Below, piece after piece: positions 6,841 to 12,162 of a stretch of DNA of 12,162 nt. A program made the position numbers and the translations under genes. Positions within the stretch are counted from its first letter, which is position 1, and each line of letters starts with the position of its first letter. The stretch is from Pseudomonadota bacterium (GTDB lineage: Bacteria > Pseudomonadota > Gammaproteobacteria > Steroidobacterales > Woeseiaceae). The notes beneath the pieces are model-generated. The model had not been told where the DNA came from, ran no database searches, and worked only from the letters and a program-made list of their open reading frames with translations. The stretch spans positions 1-12,162 of the forward strand of contig JADFKA010000023.1 in assembly GCA_022565135.1 (NCBI GenBank), read 5' to 3'.

Positions 6841-7217
6841 GTATGCGCACGCCGATGGCCAGTGTTTTGGGCCTGGGAACGGCAAAGGACGGTACCGCCG
6901 ACTGGTGGGGGCAGCGCGTCTCGGCTGTGGCGCTGATCTTGCTCGGGCTATGGTTCGCCGTATCAATTGCCAATCTGGACAACCTCGAGCACGCAAGCGC
7001 GGTCGGCTTTATCGCAAAGCCCCTCAACACGGTGTTGTTGTCGCTGTTCTGCGTGACGCTTGCTTATCACTCCTGTCTTGGCGTGCAAGTGGTCGTTGAG
7101 GATTACGTGCACGAGCCATGGATCAAGGTCACGTCGCTTATGGCATCTCGATTCGCTCATGTTTTCGTGGCGATCGTCTCGGTTTACGCAATTCTAAAGA
7201 TCGGACTGGGCGCATGA
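6837..7217 (+). CDS. sdhD: Succinate dehydrogenase membrane anchor subunit SdhD
   Basis: SdhD is the second membrane anchor of complex II, completing the heme b and ubiquinone pocket. The 126-residue protein has three hydrophobic segments (about 27-45, 60-85 and 103-122). The diagnostic stretch is AYHSCLGVQVVVEDYVH (76-92). H78 fits heme ligand H71 of E. coli, and D89-Y90 fit the quinone-site pair D82-Y83 at identical spacing. The form is closer to the alphaproteobacterial/Xanthomonas type (LGxQVVxEDYxH) than to the enteric type. The ATG overlaps the sdhC TGA, and its own TGA overlaps the sdhA ATG in the same ATGA way, so translation of the three genes is likely coupled. Confidence 0.94.
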   Translation: MSMRTPMASVLGLGTAKDGTADWWGQRVSAVALILLGLWFAVSIANLDNLEHASAVGFIAKPLNTVLLSLFCVTLAYHSCLGVQVVVEDYVHEPWIKVTSLMASRFAHVFVAIVSVYAILKIGLGA

Positions 7218-8998
7218 GTGACTACGACTTCATCGAGCATAGCTACGACGTCGTCGTCGTCGGTGCCGGAGGCGCGGGATTGCGAGCAACACTGGGTTTG
7301 GCGCAGACCGGATTCCAGACGGCCTGTGTGACCAAGGTATTTCCAACGCGCAGTCACACCGTTGCCGCACAAGGTGGCATCAGTGCAGCACTTGGCAACA
7401 TGGGCGAAGATGACTGGCGCTGGCACATGTACGACACGATCAAGGGATCCGACTGGCTCGGCGATCAGGACGCGATCGAATACATGTGCAAAGAGGCCGC
7501 GGACGCTGTGATCGAACTTGAGCACTATGGCGTGCCGTTTTCCAGGACCGACGACGGCCGAATTTATCAACGGCCATTTGGCGGCATGACCACGAATTAC
7601 GGCGAAGGCACGGCGCAGCGAACTTGTGCTGCTGCTGACCGGACTGGTCATGCGATGTTGCACGCGTTGTATCAGCAGTCGCTGAAACATGATGCCGAAT
7701 TCTTCATCGAGTATTTTGCGGTCGACCTGATAATGGAGAATGGTGCCTGCCGCGGTGTTGTCGCGATTGATCTGGCAACAGGTCGCCTGCATCGGTATCG
7801 GTCACACCAGGTAATTCTCGCCACCGGCGGCTATGGACGAGCCTATTTCTCCTGCACTTCGGCACATACCTGTACCGGTGACGGCAACGGCATGGTGCTA
7901 CGCGCCGGACTGCCTCTGCAAGACATGGAATTCGTGCAGTTTCATCCGACCGGTATTTACGGGGCCGGAATGTTGATTACCGAGGGCGTGCGGGGCGAGG
8001 GTGGCTATCTGACAAATTCCGAAGGCGAACGATTTATGGAACGCTATGCGCCGAATGCGAAGGATCTCGCGTCGCGCGACGTTGTTAGTCGTTCGATGAC
8101 GATTGAAATTCGCGAGGGCCGCGGCGTCGGCGAGCACCGCGATCATATTTACTTGCATCTCGAGCACCTGGGGGCGGACGTGATCAAAGAGCAATTGCCC
8201 GGCATTGCCGAGTCGGCGCGTATTTTCGCCGGCGTCGATGTAACCCGGAACCCGGTTCCCGTGTTGCCGACCGTGCATTACAACATGGGTGGCATTCCGG
8301 CGAATTACAAAGGCGAGGTTGTTACGTTCGTCGACGGCGATGCTGAATCCGTTGTGCCGGGCCTGATGGCTGTCGGCGAAGCGGCGTGCGTGTCCGTGCA
8401 TGGCGCCAACCGCCTCGGCTCGAACTCATTGCTTGACCTGGTCGTCTTCGGCCGTGCGGCGGCGCACCATTGTGCCGACACCATGACGCCGGGTGCGCGG
8501 CATCGGCCGCTGGGGCGCGACGCCGGTCAGAATAGCGTGCAACACATCGACAAGCTCAGAAATGCCGATGGCGGTCGCCCAACTGCCGAGATTCGCCTGG
8601 AGATGCAGAAAATCATGCAAAATCATGCGGCGGTATTTCGCACCGGTGACACTTTGGATGAAGGTGTCGAGCTTCTCGTGCAGACCGCGGCCTCACTGGA
8701 TGACCTGCGCATCTCGGATCGTTCGCTAATCTGGAATACCGACCTGATCGAGACCATGGAACTCGAAAACCTGATGCTGAACGCGACCGCGACGATTCAG
8801 TCGGCCGCGAACCGGCTTGAAAGTCGTGGCGCGCATGCACGTGAAGATTATCCGGACCGGGACGATGCGAACTGGATGAAACACACGCTGGCATGGTTGG
8901 ATGAAAGTGGCCGGGTGTCGTTCGACTATCGCCCTGTGCACCAGGAAACAATGACCGATGAGGTCGAAGCCGTACCACCGAAAGCGCGTGTGTATTAG
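7214..8998 (+). CDS. sdhA: Succinate dehydrogenase flavoprotein subunit SdhA
   Basis: SdhA oxidises succinate to fumarate with covalently bound FAD on the cytoplasmic face of complex II, linking the TCA cycle to the respiratory chain. The 594-residue product (E. coli 588) begins with a dinucleotide fold, VVVGAGGAG (14-22). RSHTVAAQGG (46-55) holds H48, the expected covalent FAD attachment site. Active-site residues match E. coli at near-identical numbers: H243 in QFHPTG, R288 in SRDVVSRS, H355 in HYNMGG and R400 in GANRLGSNSLLD. The sequence is of the mitochondrial/alphaproteobacterial-like type also seen in Xanthomonas. The frame extends upstream to an ATG at 7118, but the start at 7214, overlapping the sdhD stop as ATGA, gives the standard N-terminus. 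sdhB follows after 42 bp. The downstream SdhE is its probable flavinylation factor. Confidence 0.98.
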   Translation: MSDYDFIEHSYDVVVVGAGGAGLRATLGLAQTGFQTACVTKVFPTRSHTVAAQGGISAALGNMGEDDWRWHMYDTIKGSDWLGDQDAIEYMCKEAADAVIELEHYGVPFSRTDDGRIYQRPFGGMTTNYGEGTAQRTCAAADRTGHAMLHALYQQSLKHDAEFFIEYFAVDLIMENGACRGVVAIDLATGRLHRYRSHQVILATGGYGRAYFSCTSAHTCTGDGNGMVLRAGLPLQDMEFVQFHPTGIYGAGMLITEGVRGEGGYLTNSEGERFMERYAPNAKDLASRDVVSRSMTIEIREGRGVGEHRDHIYLHLEHLGADVIKEQLPGIAESARIFAGVDVTRNPVPVLPTVHYNMGGIPANYKGEVVTFVDGDAESVVPGLMAVGEAACVSVHGANRLGSNSLLDLVVFGRAAAHHCADTMTPGARHRPLGRDAGQNSVQHIDKLRNADGGRPTAEIRLEMQKIMQNHAAVFRTGDTLDEGVELLVQTAASLDDLRISDRSLIWNTDLIETMELENLMLNATATIQSAANRLESRGAHAREDYPDRDDANWMKHTLAWLDESGRVSFDYRPVHQETMTDEVEAVPPKARVY

Positions 8999-9027
8999 CA
9001 GTCTATCAATATCAGATGTTGACCATC

Positions 9028-9032
9028 AGGAG
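9028..9032 (+). promoter_or_regulatory. Ribosome binding site that decides the TTG start of sdhB
   Basis: AGGAG lies eight bases before TTG 9041. The nearby ATG at 9016 is in another frame, so this site is the main evidence for initiation of sdhB at a TTG codon. Confidence 0.8.
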
Positions 9033-9040
9033 TACAGACC

Positions 9041-9823
9041 TTGGCAGAATTTAGATTGCCGCCGAATTCCAGGATCAGAAAAGGCAAGCATTTCGCTGTG
9101 GCGAACGGTGCGAAAAACGTGCGCTGTTTCGCCGTATATCGCTACGATCCCGACAGTGACGAGAATCCGCGTGTCGATACGTACGACGTTGACATGGACA
9201 CCTGCGGTCCGATGGTTCTGGACGCCTTGATCAAGATCAAGAATGAAATCGACTCGACGTTGACGTTCCGCCGTTCGTGCCGGGAAGGCATTTGCGGTTC
9301 CTGTTCAATGAACATTGACGGTGGCAATACGCTGGCGTGCACGCTGTCGATCGATGATGTGAAAGGCAACATCAGGGTCTACCCATTGCCACACATGCCC
9401 GTGATCAAGGATCTGGTTCCCGACATGACCAATTTCTATGCGCAATACGCGTCGATCAAGCCGTGGCTGCAGTCGCGCACACCGCCGCCGCCGAATCACG
9501 AGCGCTTGCAGAGCAAGGAGGATCAGGAACGTATCGACGAACCAGCGGCCTGTATTCTCTGTGCCTGTTGTTCGACGGCTTGCCCGAGCTACTGGTGGAA
9601 CAGCGATCGTTTCCTGGGTCCGGCTGTCTTGCTCGCCGCCTACCGGTGGCTTGTCGACAGCCGCGACGAGGCGACCGGTGAGCGCCTCGACGAGCTCGAG
9701 GATCCATTCCGATTGTACCGTTGCCATACGATCATGAACTGCACCCAGACTTGCCCGAAAGGACTGAACCCGGCGCGGGCCATTGCGGAAACCAAGAAAA
9801 TGCTCGCGGCGCGGCGGCATTGA
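9041..9823 (+). CDS. sdhB: Succinate dehydrogenase iron-sulfur subunit SdhB
   Basis: SdhB passes electrons from SdhA flavin to ubiquinone through three Fe-S clusters. The 260-residue protein holds all ligands: C80, C85, C88 and C100 for [2Fe-2S] (SCREGICGSC); C171, C174, C177 and C238 for [4Fe-4S] (CILCACCSTACP, then TCPKG); and C181, C228 and C234 for [3Fe-4S]. Quinone-site residues W186 and H229 match E. coli W164 and H207. The N-terminus is about 25 residues longer than in E. coli SdhB and resembles alphaproteobacterial and mitochondrial forms (FRLPPNSRIRKGK). The start is TTG at 9041, backed by AGGAG; a rare start codon here could lower SdhB output or is simply lineage habit. sdhE follows after 25 bp. 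Confidence 0.97.
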   Translation: MAEFRLPPNSRIRKGKHFAVANGAKNVRCFAVYRYDPDSDENPRVDTYDVDMDTCGPMVLDALIKIKNEIDSTLTFRRSCREGICGSCSMNIDGGNTLACTLSIDDVKGNIRVYPLPHMPVIKDLVPDMTNFYAQYASIKPWLQSRTPPPPNHERLQSKEDQERIDEPAACILCACCSTACPSYWWNSDRFLGPAVLLAAYRWLVDSRDEATGERLDELEDPFRLYRCHTIMNCTQTCPKGLNPARAIAETKKMLAARRH

Positions 9824-9837
9824 TAGCAACGCCTGGC

Positions 9838-9842
9838 AGGAG
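9838..9842 (+). promoter_or_regulatory. Ribosome binding site that decides the sdhE start
   Basis: AGGAG lies six bases before ATG 9849. The open frame continues 66 bases upstream to 9783 inside sdhB, but only this ATG has a good site and gives a normal-length SdhE. Confidence 0.75.
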
Positions 9843-9848
9843 CGCCCG

Positions 9849-10100
9849 ATGGGCGCGATATCGGTGGTGTTAAGTAAGCTCAGGTGGCAATGCCGACGTG
9901 GTATGCGCGAGCTTGACGAGCTGTTGCTGGGCTATCTCGAACATCACTATGAGCAGGCCGCGGGCACGGAAAAAGTGGCGTTTCGGTCGCTTTTGGCACT
10001 ATCGGATCCGGAGCTTGTAGGTTACCTGTTGCACAAGCAAACACCTGCCGCGGATTTCGACCTTGTCATCGAGCACATACTCGACAGAACTGATGCCTGA
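9849..10100 (+). CDS. sdhE: Succinate dehydrogenase assembly factor SdhE (flavinylation factor)
   Basis: SdhE (YgfY/CptB, yeast Sdh5 family) binds SdhA and promotes covalent attachment of FAD to it. The 83-residue protein (E. coli 88) carries the signature LRWQCRRGMREL at 11-22, including the RGxxE motif at 17-21 that contacts the flavoprotein. The helical bundle continues with LLLGYLEHHYE and DPELVGYLL (53-61). The gene lies 25 bp after sdhB on the same strand, so enzyme and assembly factor are probably made from one transcript, unlike E. coli, where sdhE is distant from sdhCDAB. Its stop overlaps the ygfX start by eight bases. The CptB antitoxin name comes from a proposed type IV toxin-antitoxin role with CptA; the location here favours the flavinylation role. 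Confidence 0.93.
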   Translation: MGAISVVLSKLRWQCRRGMRELDELLLGYLEHHYEQAAGTEKVAFRSLLALSDPELVGYLLHKQTPAADFDLVIEHILDRTDA

Positions 10101-10509
10101 TCCATTATTGCGAGGGATCGTCTTATGCAGCGGATGCGTCATGACAATTCTCGGACTTGTGACGATCCTGACAATGCCAGCGGGTGTCATGATGCAATTG
10201 CCCGGATGCGTCCTCTGGCTGCTTATCAGTGGCCGGGAATTGGTCGCGATTGCCAGCGGCTATCAGCGCATCAGACGCATCCGCCTCTACAGCAATGGCG
10301 AGGTTGAGCTGGGTAATTACAACGGCGACTGGCAGTCCGCGAGACTTGCAAATGGCAGCGTGGTATTGGACGGGTTCGCCTGGCTTCGTATTGAGGCCAG
10401 TGACGGGCGAAAATTTGTCGAGCTGTTGCGAGGCACATCGAGGAAAAACGAGGAGTGGCGGCGCTTACAGGTGATCTGGCGGCACTTGGGGGCCGCCGTG
10501 GGAAGCTGA
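10093..10509 (+). CDS. ygfX: YgfX/CptA-family inner-membrane protein
   Basis: The 138-residue protein (E. coli YgfX 135) has two hydrophobic helices at about 7-27 and 31-55, then a soluble domain with RIRRIRLYSNGEVEL (59-73) and a C-terminal WRRLQVIWRHL (122-132). This layout, and the position overlapping sdhE by eight bases, fit the YgfX family (DUF1434). In E. coli YgfX (CptA) was proposed as a membrane toxin acting on MreB and FtsZ with SdhE/CptB as antitoxin, but its interaction with SdhE and tie to succinate dehydrogenase may be the older function. Start ATG 10093 is chosen because it gives the family-length N-terminus; the frame also opens at 10063. There is no clear Shine-Dalgarno, consistent with coupling to sdhE. 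Sequence conservation in this family is low, so the call rests partly on context. Confidence 0.8.
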   Translation: MPDPLLRGIVLCSGCVMTILGLVTILTMPAGVMMQLPGCVLWLLISGRELVAIASGYQRIRRIRLYSNGEVELGNYNGDWQSARLANGSVVLDGFAWLRIEASDGRKFVELLRGTSRKNEEWRRLQVIWRHLGAAVGS

Positions 10510-10513
10510 TAAC

Positions 10514-10696
10514 ATGCTGCGGCTGCGGCACTGGCTAAAGCAGGCATCGGCACGCAGCAAATGGATGGGCGAACTGTGTCACGAAATGCGAATATTTAAC
10601 GCTCTAACCGGAGAACTTTCGGCAGTCCTGCGGGTCTATCCCGGAGTCGAGCCGTTGTACCTCGAATACAGCGAGACACAACCGCATGTCGAATGA
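10514..10696 (+). CDS. Uncertain 60-residue ORF before rpoE
   Basis: An ATG five bases after the ygfX stop opens a 60-codon frame that ends 11 bases inside rpoE. GGGAAG about nine bases upstream could serve as a ribosome binding site. The product (MLRLRHWLKQ at the start, LRVYPGVEPLYLEYSE near the end) is basic at its N-terminus and acidic at its C-terminus. It has no membrane segment, and I do not recognise a family. The spacing and overlap look like an operon gene, yet a sigma-E-type promoter for rpoE sits within it and third-base choice is less biased than in neighbouring genes. It may be a real small protein, a coupling leader for rpoE, or chance. In E. coli the gene beside rpoE is nadB, divergently transcribed, and this is not it. 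Confidence 0.3.
   Translation: MLRLRHWLKQASARSKWMGELCHEMRIFNALTGELSAVLRVYPGVEPLYLEYSETQPHVE
10613..10639 (+). promoter_or_regulatory. Putative sigma-E-type autoregulatory promoter of rpoE
   Basis: GAACTT at 10613-10618 and TCTAT at 10635-10639 are separated by 16 bp. This closely fits the known sigma-E/AlgU consensus (GAACTT, 16-17 bp, TCtgA or gTCTAA): the -35 is perfect and GTCTAT differs from GTCTAA by one base. Transcription would start near 10645, about 40 bases before the rpoE ATG at 10686. Autoregulation of rpoE by its own sigma factor is established in E. coli and Pseudomonas; its presence here is an inference from the motif and its position. Confidence 0.65.
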
Positions 10697-11261
10697 ATCG
10701 ACCGACAAGGAACTGGTCAAGCGGGTACAAAAAGGTGACAAAGGCGCGTTTGACCTGCTTGTGCTCAAGTATGAGCACAAGATAGTCAACCTGGTGATGC
10801 GATATGTGCGCGATCCCGATCAGGCATTGGATATCAGCCAGGAGGCCTTCATCAAGGCTTACCGGGCGTTGCCTCGATTTCGCGGTGAAAGTGCGTTTTA
10901 CACATGGCTTTACCGAATCGCTGTGAATACCGCAAAAAATTATCTGGCGGCACAGCGCCGACGGCCAACGGATATTGAGCTGGACTTGCAGGACCCGGAA
11001 CAATACGGCTTGCATGCCAAGCTCAGGGAGACGGATACCCCGGAAGGGTTGTTGCTGGGGCAGGAGTTGCAAGAAACGCTGGAGCGCGCCATTGCAGCGT
11101 TGCCGGAAGATCTGCGCACAGCGATTATCTTGCGTGAGTTGGATAACATGAGCTATGAAGAGATTGCAGAGACGATGGACTGTCCGGTAGGCACTGTGAG
11201 GTCAAGAATCTTCAGAGCTCGTGATGCGATCGGTAAGAAAGTTGGAACATTGATTCGATAA
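10686..11261 (+). CDS. rpoE: RNA polymerase sigma factor RpoE (sigma-E, AlgU family)
   Basis: Sigma-E is the extracytoplasmic-function sigma factor that directs transcription of envelope-stress genes when outer-membrane proteins misfold. The 191-residue product has the same length as E. coli RpoE and matches it closely: region 2 at about 22-94 with DISQEAFIKAYRALPRFRGE and FYTWLYRIAVNTAKNYL, and region 4 at about 137-182 with LPEDLRTAIILRELD, MSYEEIAETMDCPVGTVRSR and IFRARDAI. The central linker is variable, as expected. No strong Shine-Dalgarno precedes ATG 10686. rseA starts 14 bp after the stop, the usual sigma/anti-sigma arrangement. A sigma-E-type promoter at 10613-10639 suggests self-activation. 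The clear RpoE-type region 2 and the rseA-rseB context make a different ECF group unlikely. Confidence 0.97.
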   Translation: MSNESTDKELVKRVQKGDKGAFDLLVLKYEHKIVNLVMRYVRDPDQALDISQEAFIKAYRALPRFRGESAFYTWLYRIAVNTAKNYLAAQRRRPTDIELDLQDPEQYGLHAKLRETDTPEGLLLGQELQETLERAIAALPEDLRTAIILRELDNMSYEEIAETMDCPVGTVRSRIFRARDAIGKKVGTLIR

Positions 11262-11275
11262 CTGGACTGGAACAT

Positions 11276-11902
11276 ATGAACGATGGAATAAAAATGCAGA
11301 TTTCGGCATTTGTAGATGGCGAATTGCCGGATAACGAAGCCGAATTGCTGTTGCGAAGGTTAAGCCAGGATCTGGATCTCCGGCAGCAAGCGGCTGAGTA
11401 CCTGGCCATAGGCCACTCGTTGCGCGGCCAGCGCAGCATTCCGGGCGCGGACACGCTGCGCGAGCGGATCGCAGCGGCCATTGATGACCAGTCGCTGGAT
11501 GAAGATTTCGACGCCATCGAGCCGCCGCCCAAACGTTACGCGCGCTCGCTGGCGGGTCTCACAATTGCTGCGAGCGTTGCGTTGGCGGTGATTCTTGGAC
11601 TGCAGCAATTTGCGGTAGTGCCCGATCTGAACAACTCATTGGCGACCGAAGCGATGGCGGACAGTGTTGCCGAAGAGGCATACACCGTACCTGGGCAGCC
11701 GGATGGCCAAATTCTCGATTACTTCTCGCGGCACAGCGCGACAATATTCGATTCTGGCGCCAGTAATATCAACGCGCGACTCGCCACGTTCCGGTTGCGT
11801 GACGTCGAGATAGTTGAGGTCGTTGAGACTGCAGAGTCTGAAGACGCCGACGACGACACGGATGTCGACTCAAGTACAACGCCGGAGCAGCAGTCTCCCT
11901 GA
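11276..11902 (+). CDS. rseA: Sigma-E anti-sigma factor RseA (MucA family)
   Basis: RseA spans the inner membrane and holds sigma-E inactive; in known systems DegS and RseP cleave it in turn under envelope stress. The 208-residue protein has an N-terminal cytoplasmic domain beginning KMQISAFVDGELPDNEAELL (6-25), typical of RseA/MucA sigma-binding domains. One membrane helix is at about 91-110 (LAGLTIAASVALAVILGL), preceded by basic KRYAR, which places the N-terminus inside. The periplasmic part (111-208) contains ILDYFSRHSATIF (146-158), the kind of segment expected to meet RseB, and ends in a strongly acidic tail (186-198, eight Asp/Glu). ATG 11276 has GGA six bases upstream; an ATG at 11294 is a possible alternative. 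It lies between rpoE and rseB. Confidence 0.88.
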   Translation: MNDGIKMQISAFVDGELPDNEAELLLRRLSQDLDLRQQAAEYLAIGHSLRGQRSIPGADTLRERIAAAIDDQSLDEDFDAIEPPPKRYARSLAGLTIAASVALAVILGLQQFAVVPDLNNSLATEAMADSVAEEAYTVPGQPDGQILDYFSRHSATIFDSGASNINARLATFRLRDVEIVEVVETAESEDADDDTDVDSSTTPEQQSP

Positions 11903-11918
11903 CCCGGATATTTCATGA

Positions 11919-12162
11919 ATGGTCCGGGCTAACCTCATGAAGATCCGCCGACGAATTCTGATCGCGACCGCCAGTGTTGTGTGCAGCGGCCTCGCCATTG
12001 TCGCGCCTGTTGCGCTGGCGCAGGAAATGGGTCCTAGCGACTGGTTGAGAAAAATGGCCAGTGCCGTACAGACAATCAACTACGAAGGCACGGTCATTCG
12101 CATACAAAATGGCACCGCCGAAGCGTTGAAAGTCGTGCATATCGTGTCTGACGGCGTGGTCC
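11919..12162 (+). CDS. rseB: Sigma-E regulatory protein RseB (MucB), 5' part only
   Basis: RseB is a periplasmic protein that binds RseA and delays its cleavage, acting as a second sensor of misfolded or lipid-linked envelope components. About 81 residues are present before the window ends. A signal peptide is clear: basic MKIRRR, a hydrophobic core (ILIATASVVCSGLAIV) and a probable signal peptidase cut after ALA in PVALAQE. The mature start has WLRKMASAVQTINYEGTVIR, matching the opening of MucB/RseB (a helix with NYEGxxxY-like strand). Two in-frame starts are possible. ATG 11919 has GGA ten bases upstream (11906-11908), while ATG 11937 gives the neater signal peptide but has no ribosome binding site. 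The gap after rseA is 16 or 34 bp. Confidence 0.85.
   Translation, partial: MVRANLMKIRRRILIATASVVCSGLAIVAPVALAQEMGPSDWLRKMASAVQTINYEGTVIRIQNGTAEALKVVHIVSDGVV

Noticed and set aside
10093..10509. Calling sdhE-ygfX a toxin-antitoxin system
   Set aside because: The context is complex II assembly; the type IV toxin-antitoxin claim from E. coli cannot be read from sequence here.
11243..11275. Direct repeat TGGAACAT at 11243-11250 and 11268-11275 near the rpoE-rseA junction, resembling a sigma-E -35
   Set aside because: No suitable -10 element lies 15-17 bp downstream of either copy, and one copy is within rpoE coding sequence.

Overview
This window comes from a gammaproteobacterial chromosome of moderately high GC. 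It most resembles the deep-branching relatives of Xanthomonadales, Steroidobacterales and Woeseiales. The evidence is gene content and order: an RpfE-like gene next to recJ, prfB and lysS as in Xanthomonas; succinate dehydrogenase subunits of the mitochondrial/alphaproteobacterial-like type that Xanthomonas also carries; and a typical gammaproteobacterial rpoE-rseA-rseB locus. The lineage is inferred from recalled protein families, not from a search. Nothing looks foreign: there are no transposases, integrases, tRNAs, rRNAs or CRISPR arrays.

Region 1 (1-5429) is an information-processing cluster on the plus strand. A fragment of a possible divergent gene lies at the left edge. Then come an RpfE-like/phosphoglycerate-mutase-like protein, recJ (single-strand exonuclease), prfB (release factor 2, read through the classical programmed +1 frameshift at 2907-2922) and lysS. 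Stops and starts overlap by one base at rpfE-like/recJ (TGATG) and prfB/lysS (TAATG), and the recJ-prfB gap is 42 bp, so one co-transcribed unit is likely.

Region 2 (5430-5636) has no gene. It is GC-rich, full of inverted repeats, and looks like a dispersed intergenic repeat between the convergent lysS and ygfZ ends.

Region 3 (5637-10509) is a complex II locus. ygfZ (Fe-S repair/assembly factor) runs leftward. Rightward are sdhC-sdhD-sdhA-sdhB, then sdhE (the assembly factor that flavinylates SdhA) and ygfX. The structural enzyme, its FAD-attachment factor and a folate-dependent Fe-S maintenance protein thus share one neighbourhood. In E. coli sdhCDAB lies far from the ygfZ/sdhE/ygfX group.

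Region 4 (10510-12162) is the envelope-stress regulon core: an uncertain 60-residue ORF, rpoE (sigma-E), rseA (membrane anti-sigma factor) and the start of rseB, which runs off the right edge. A good match to a sigma-E-type promoter (GAACTT, 16 bp, TCTAT) sits 46 bp upstream of the rpoE start codon and implies autoregulation.

I found no previously undescribed system. The points most worth checking are the complex II supercluster, the intergenic repeat, the sigma-E promoter that lies inside a small ORF, the compact YgfZ, and a possible leader ORF overlapping the sdhC start.
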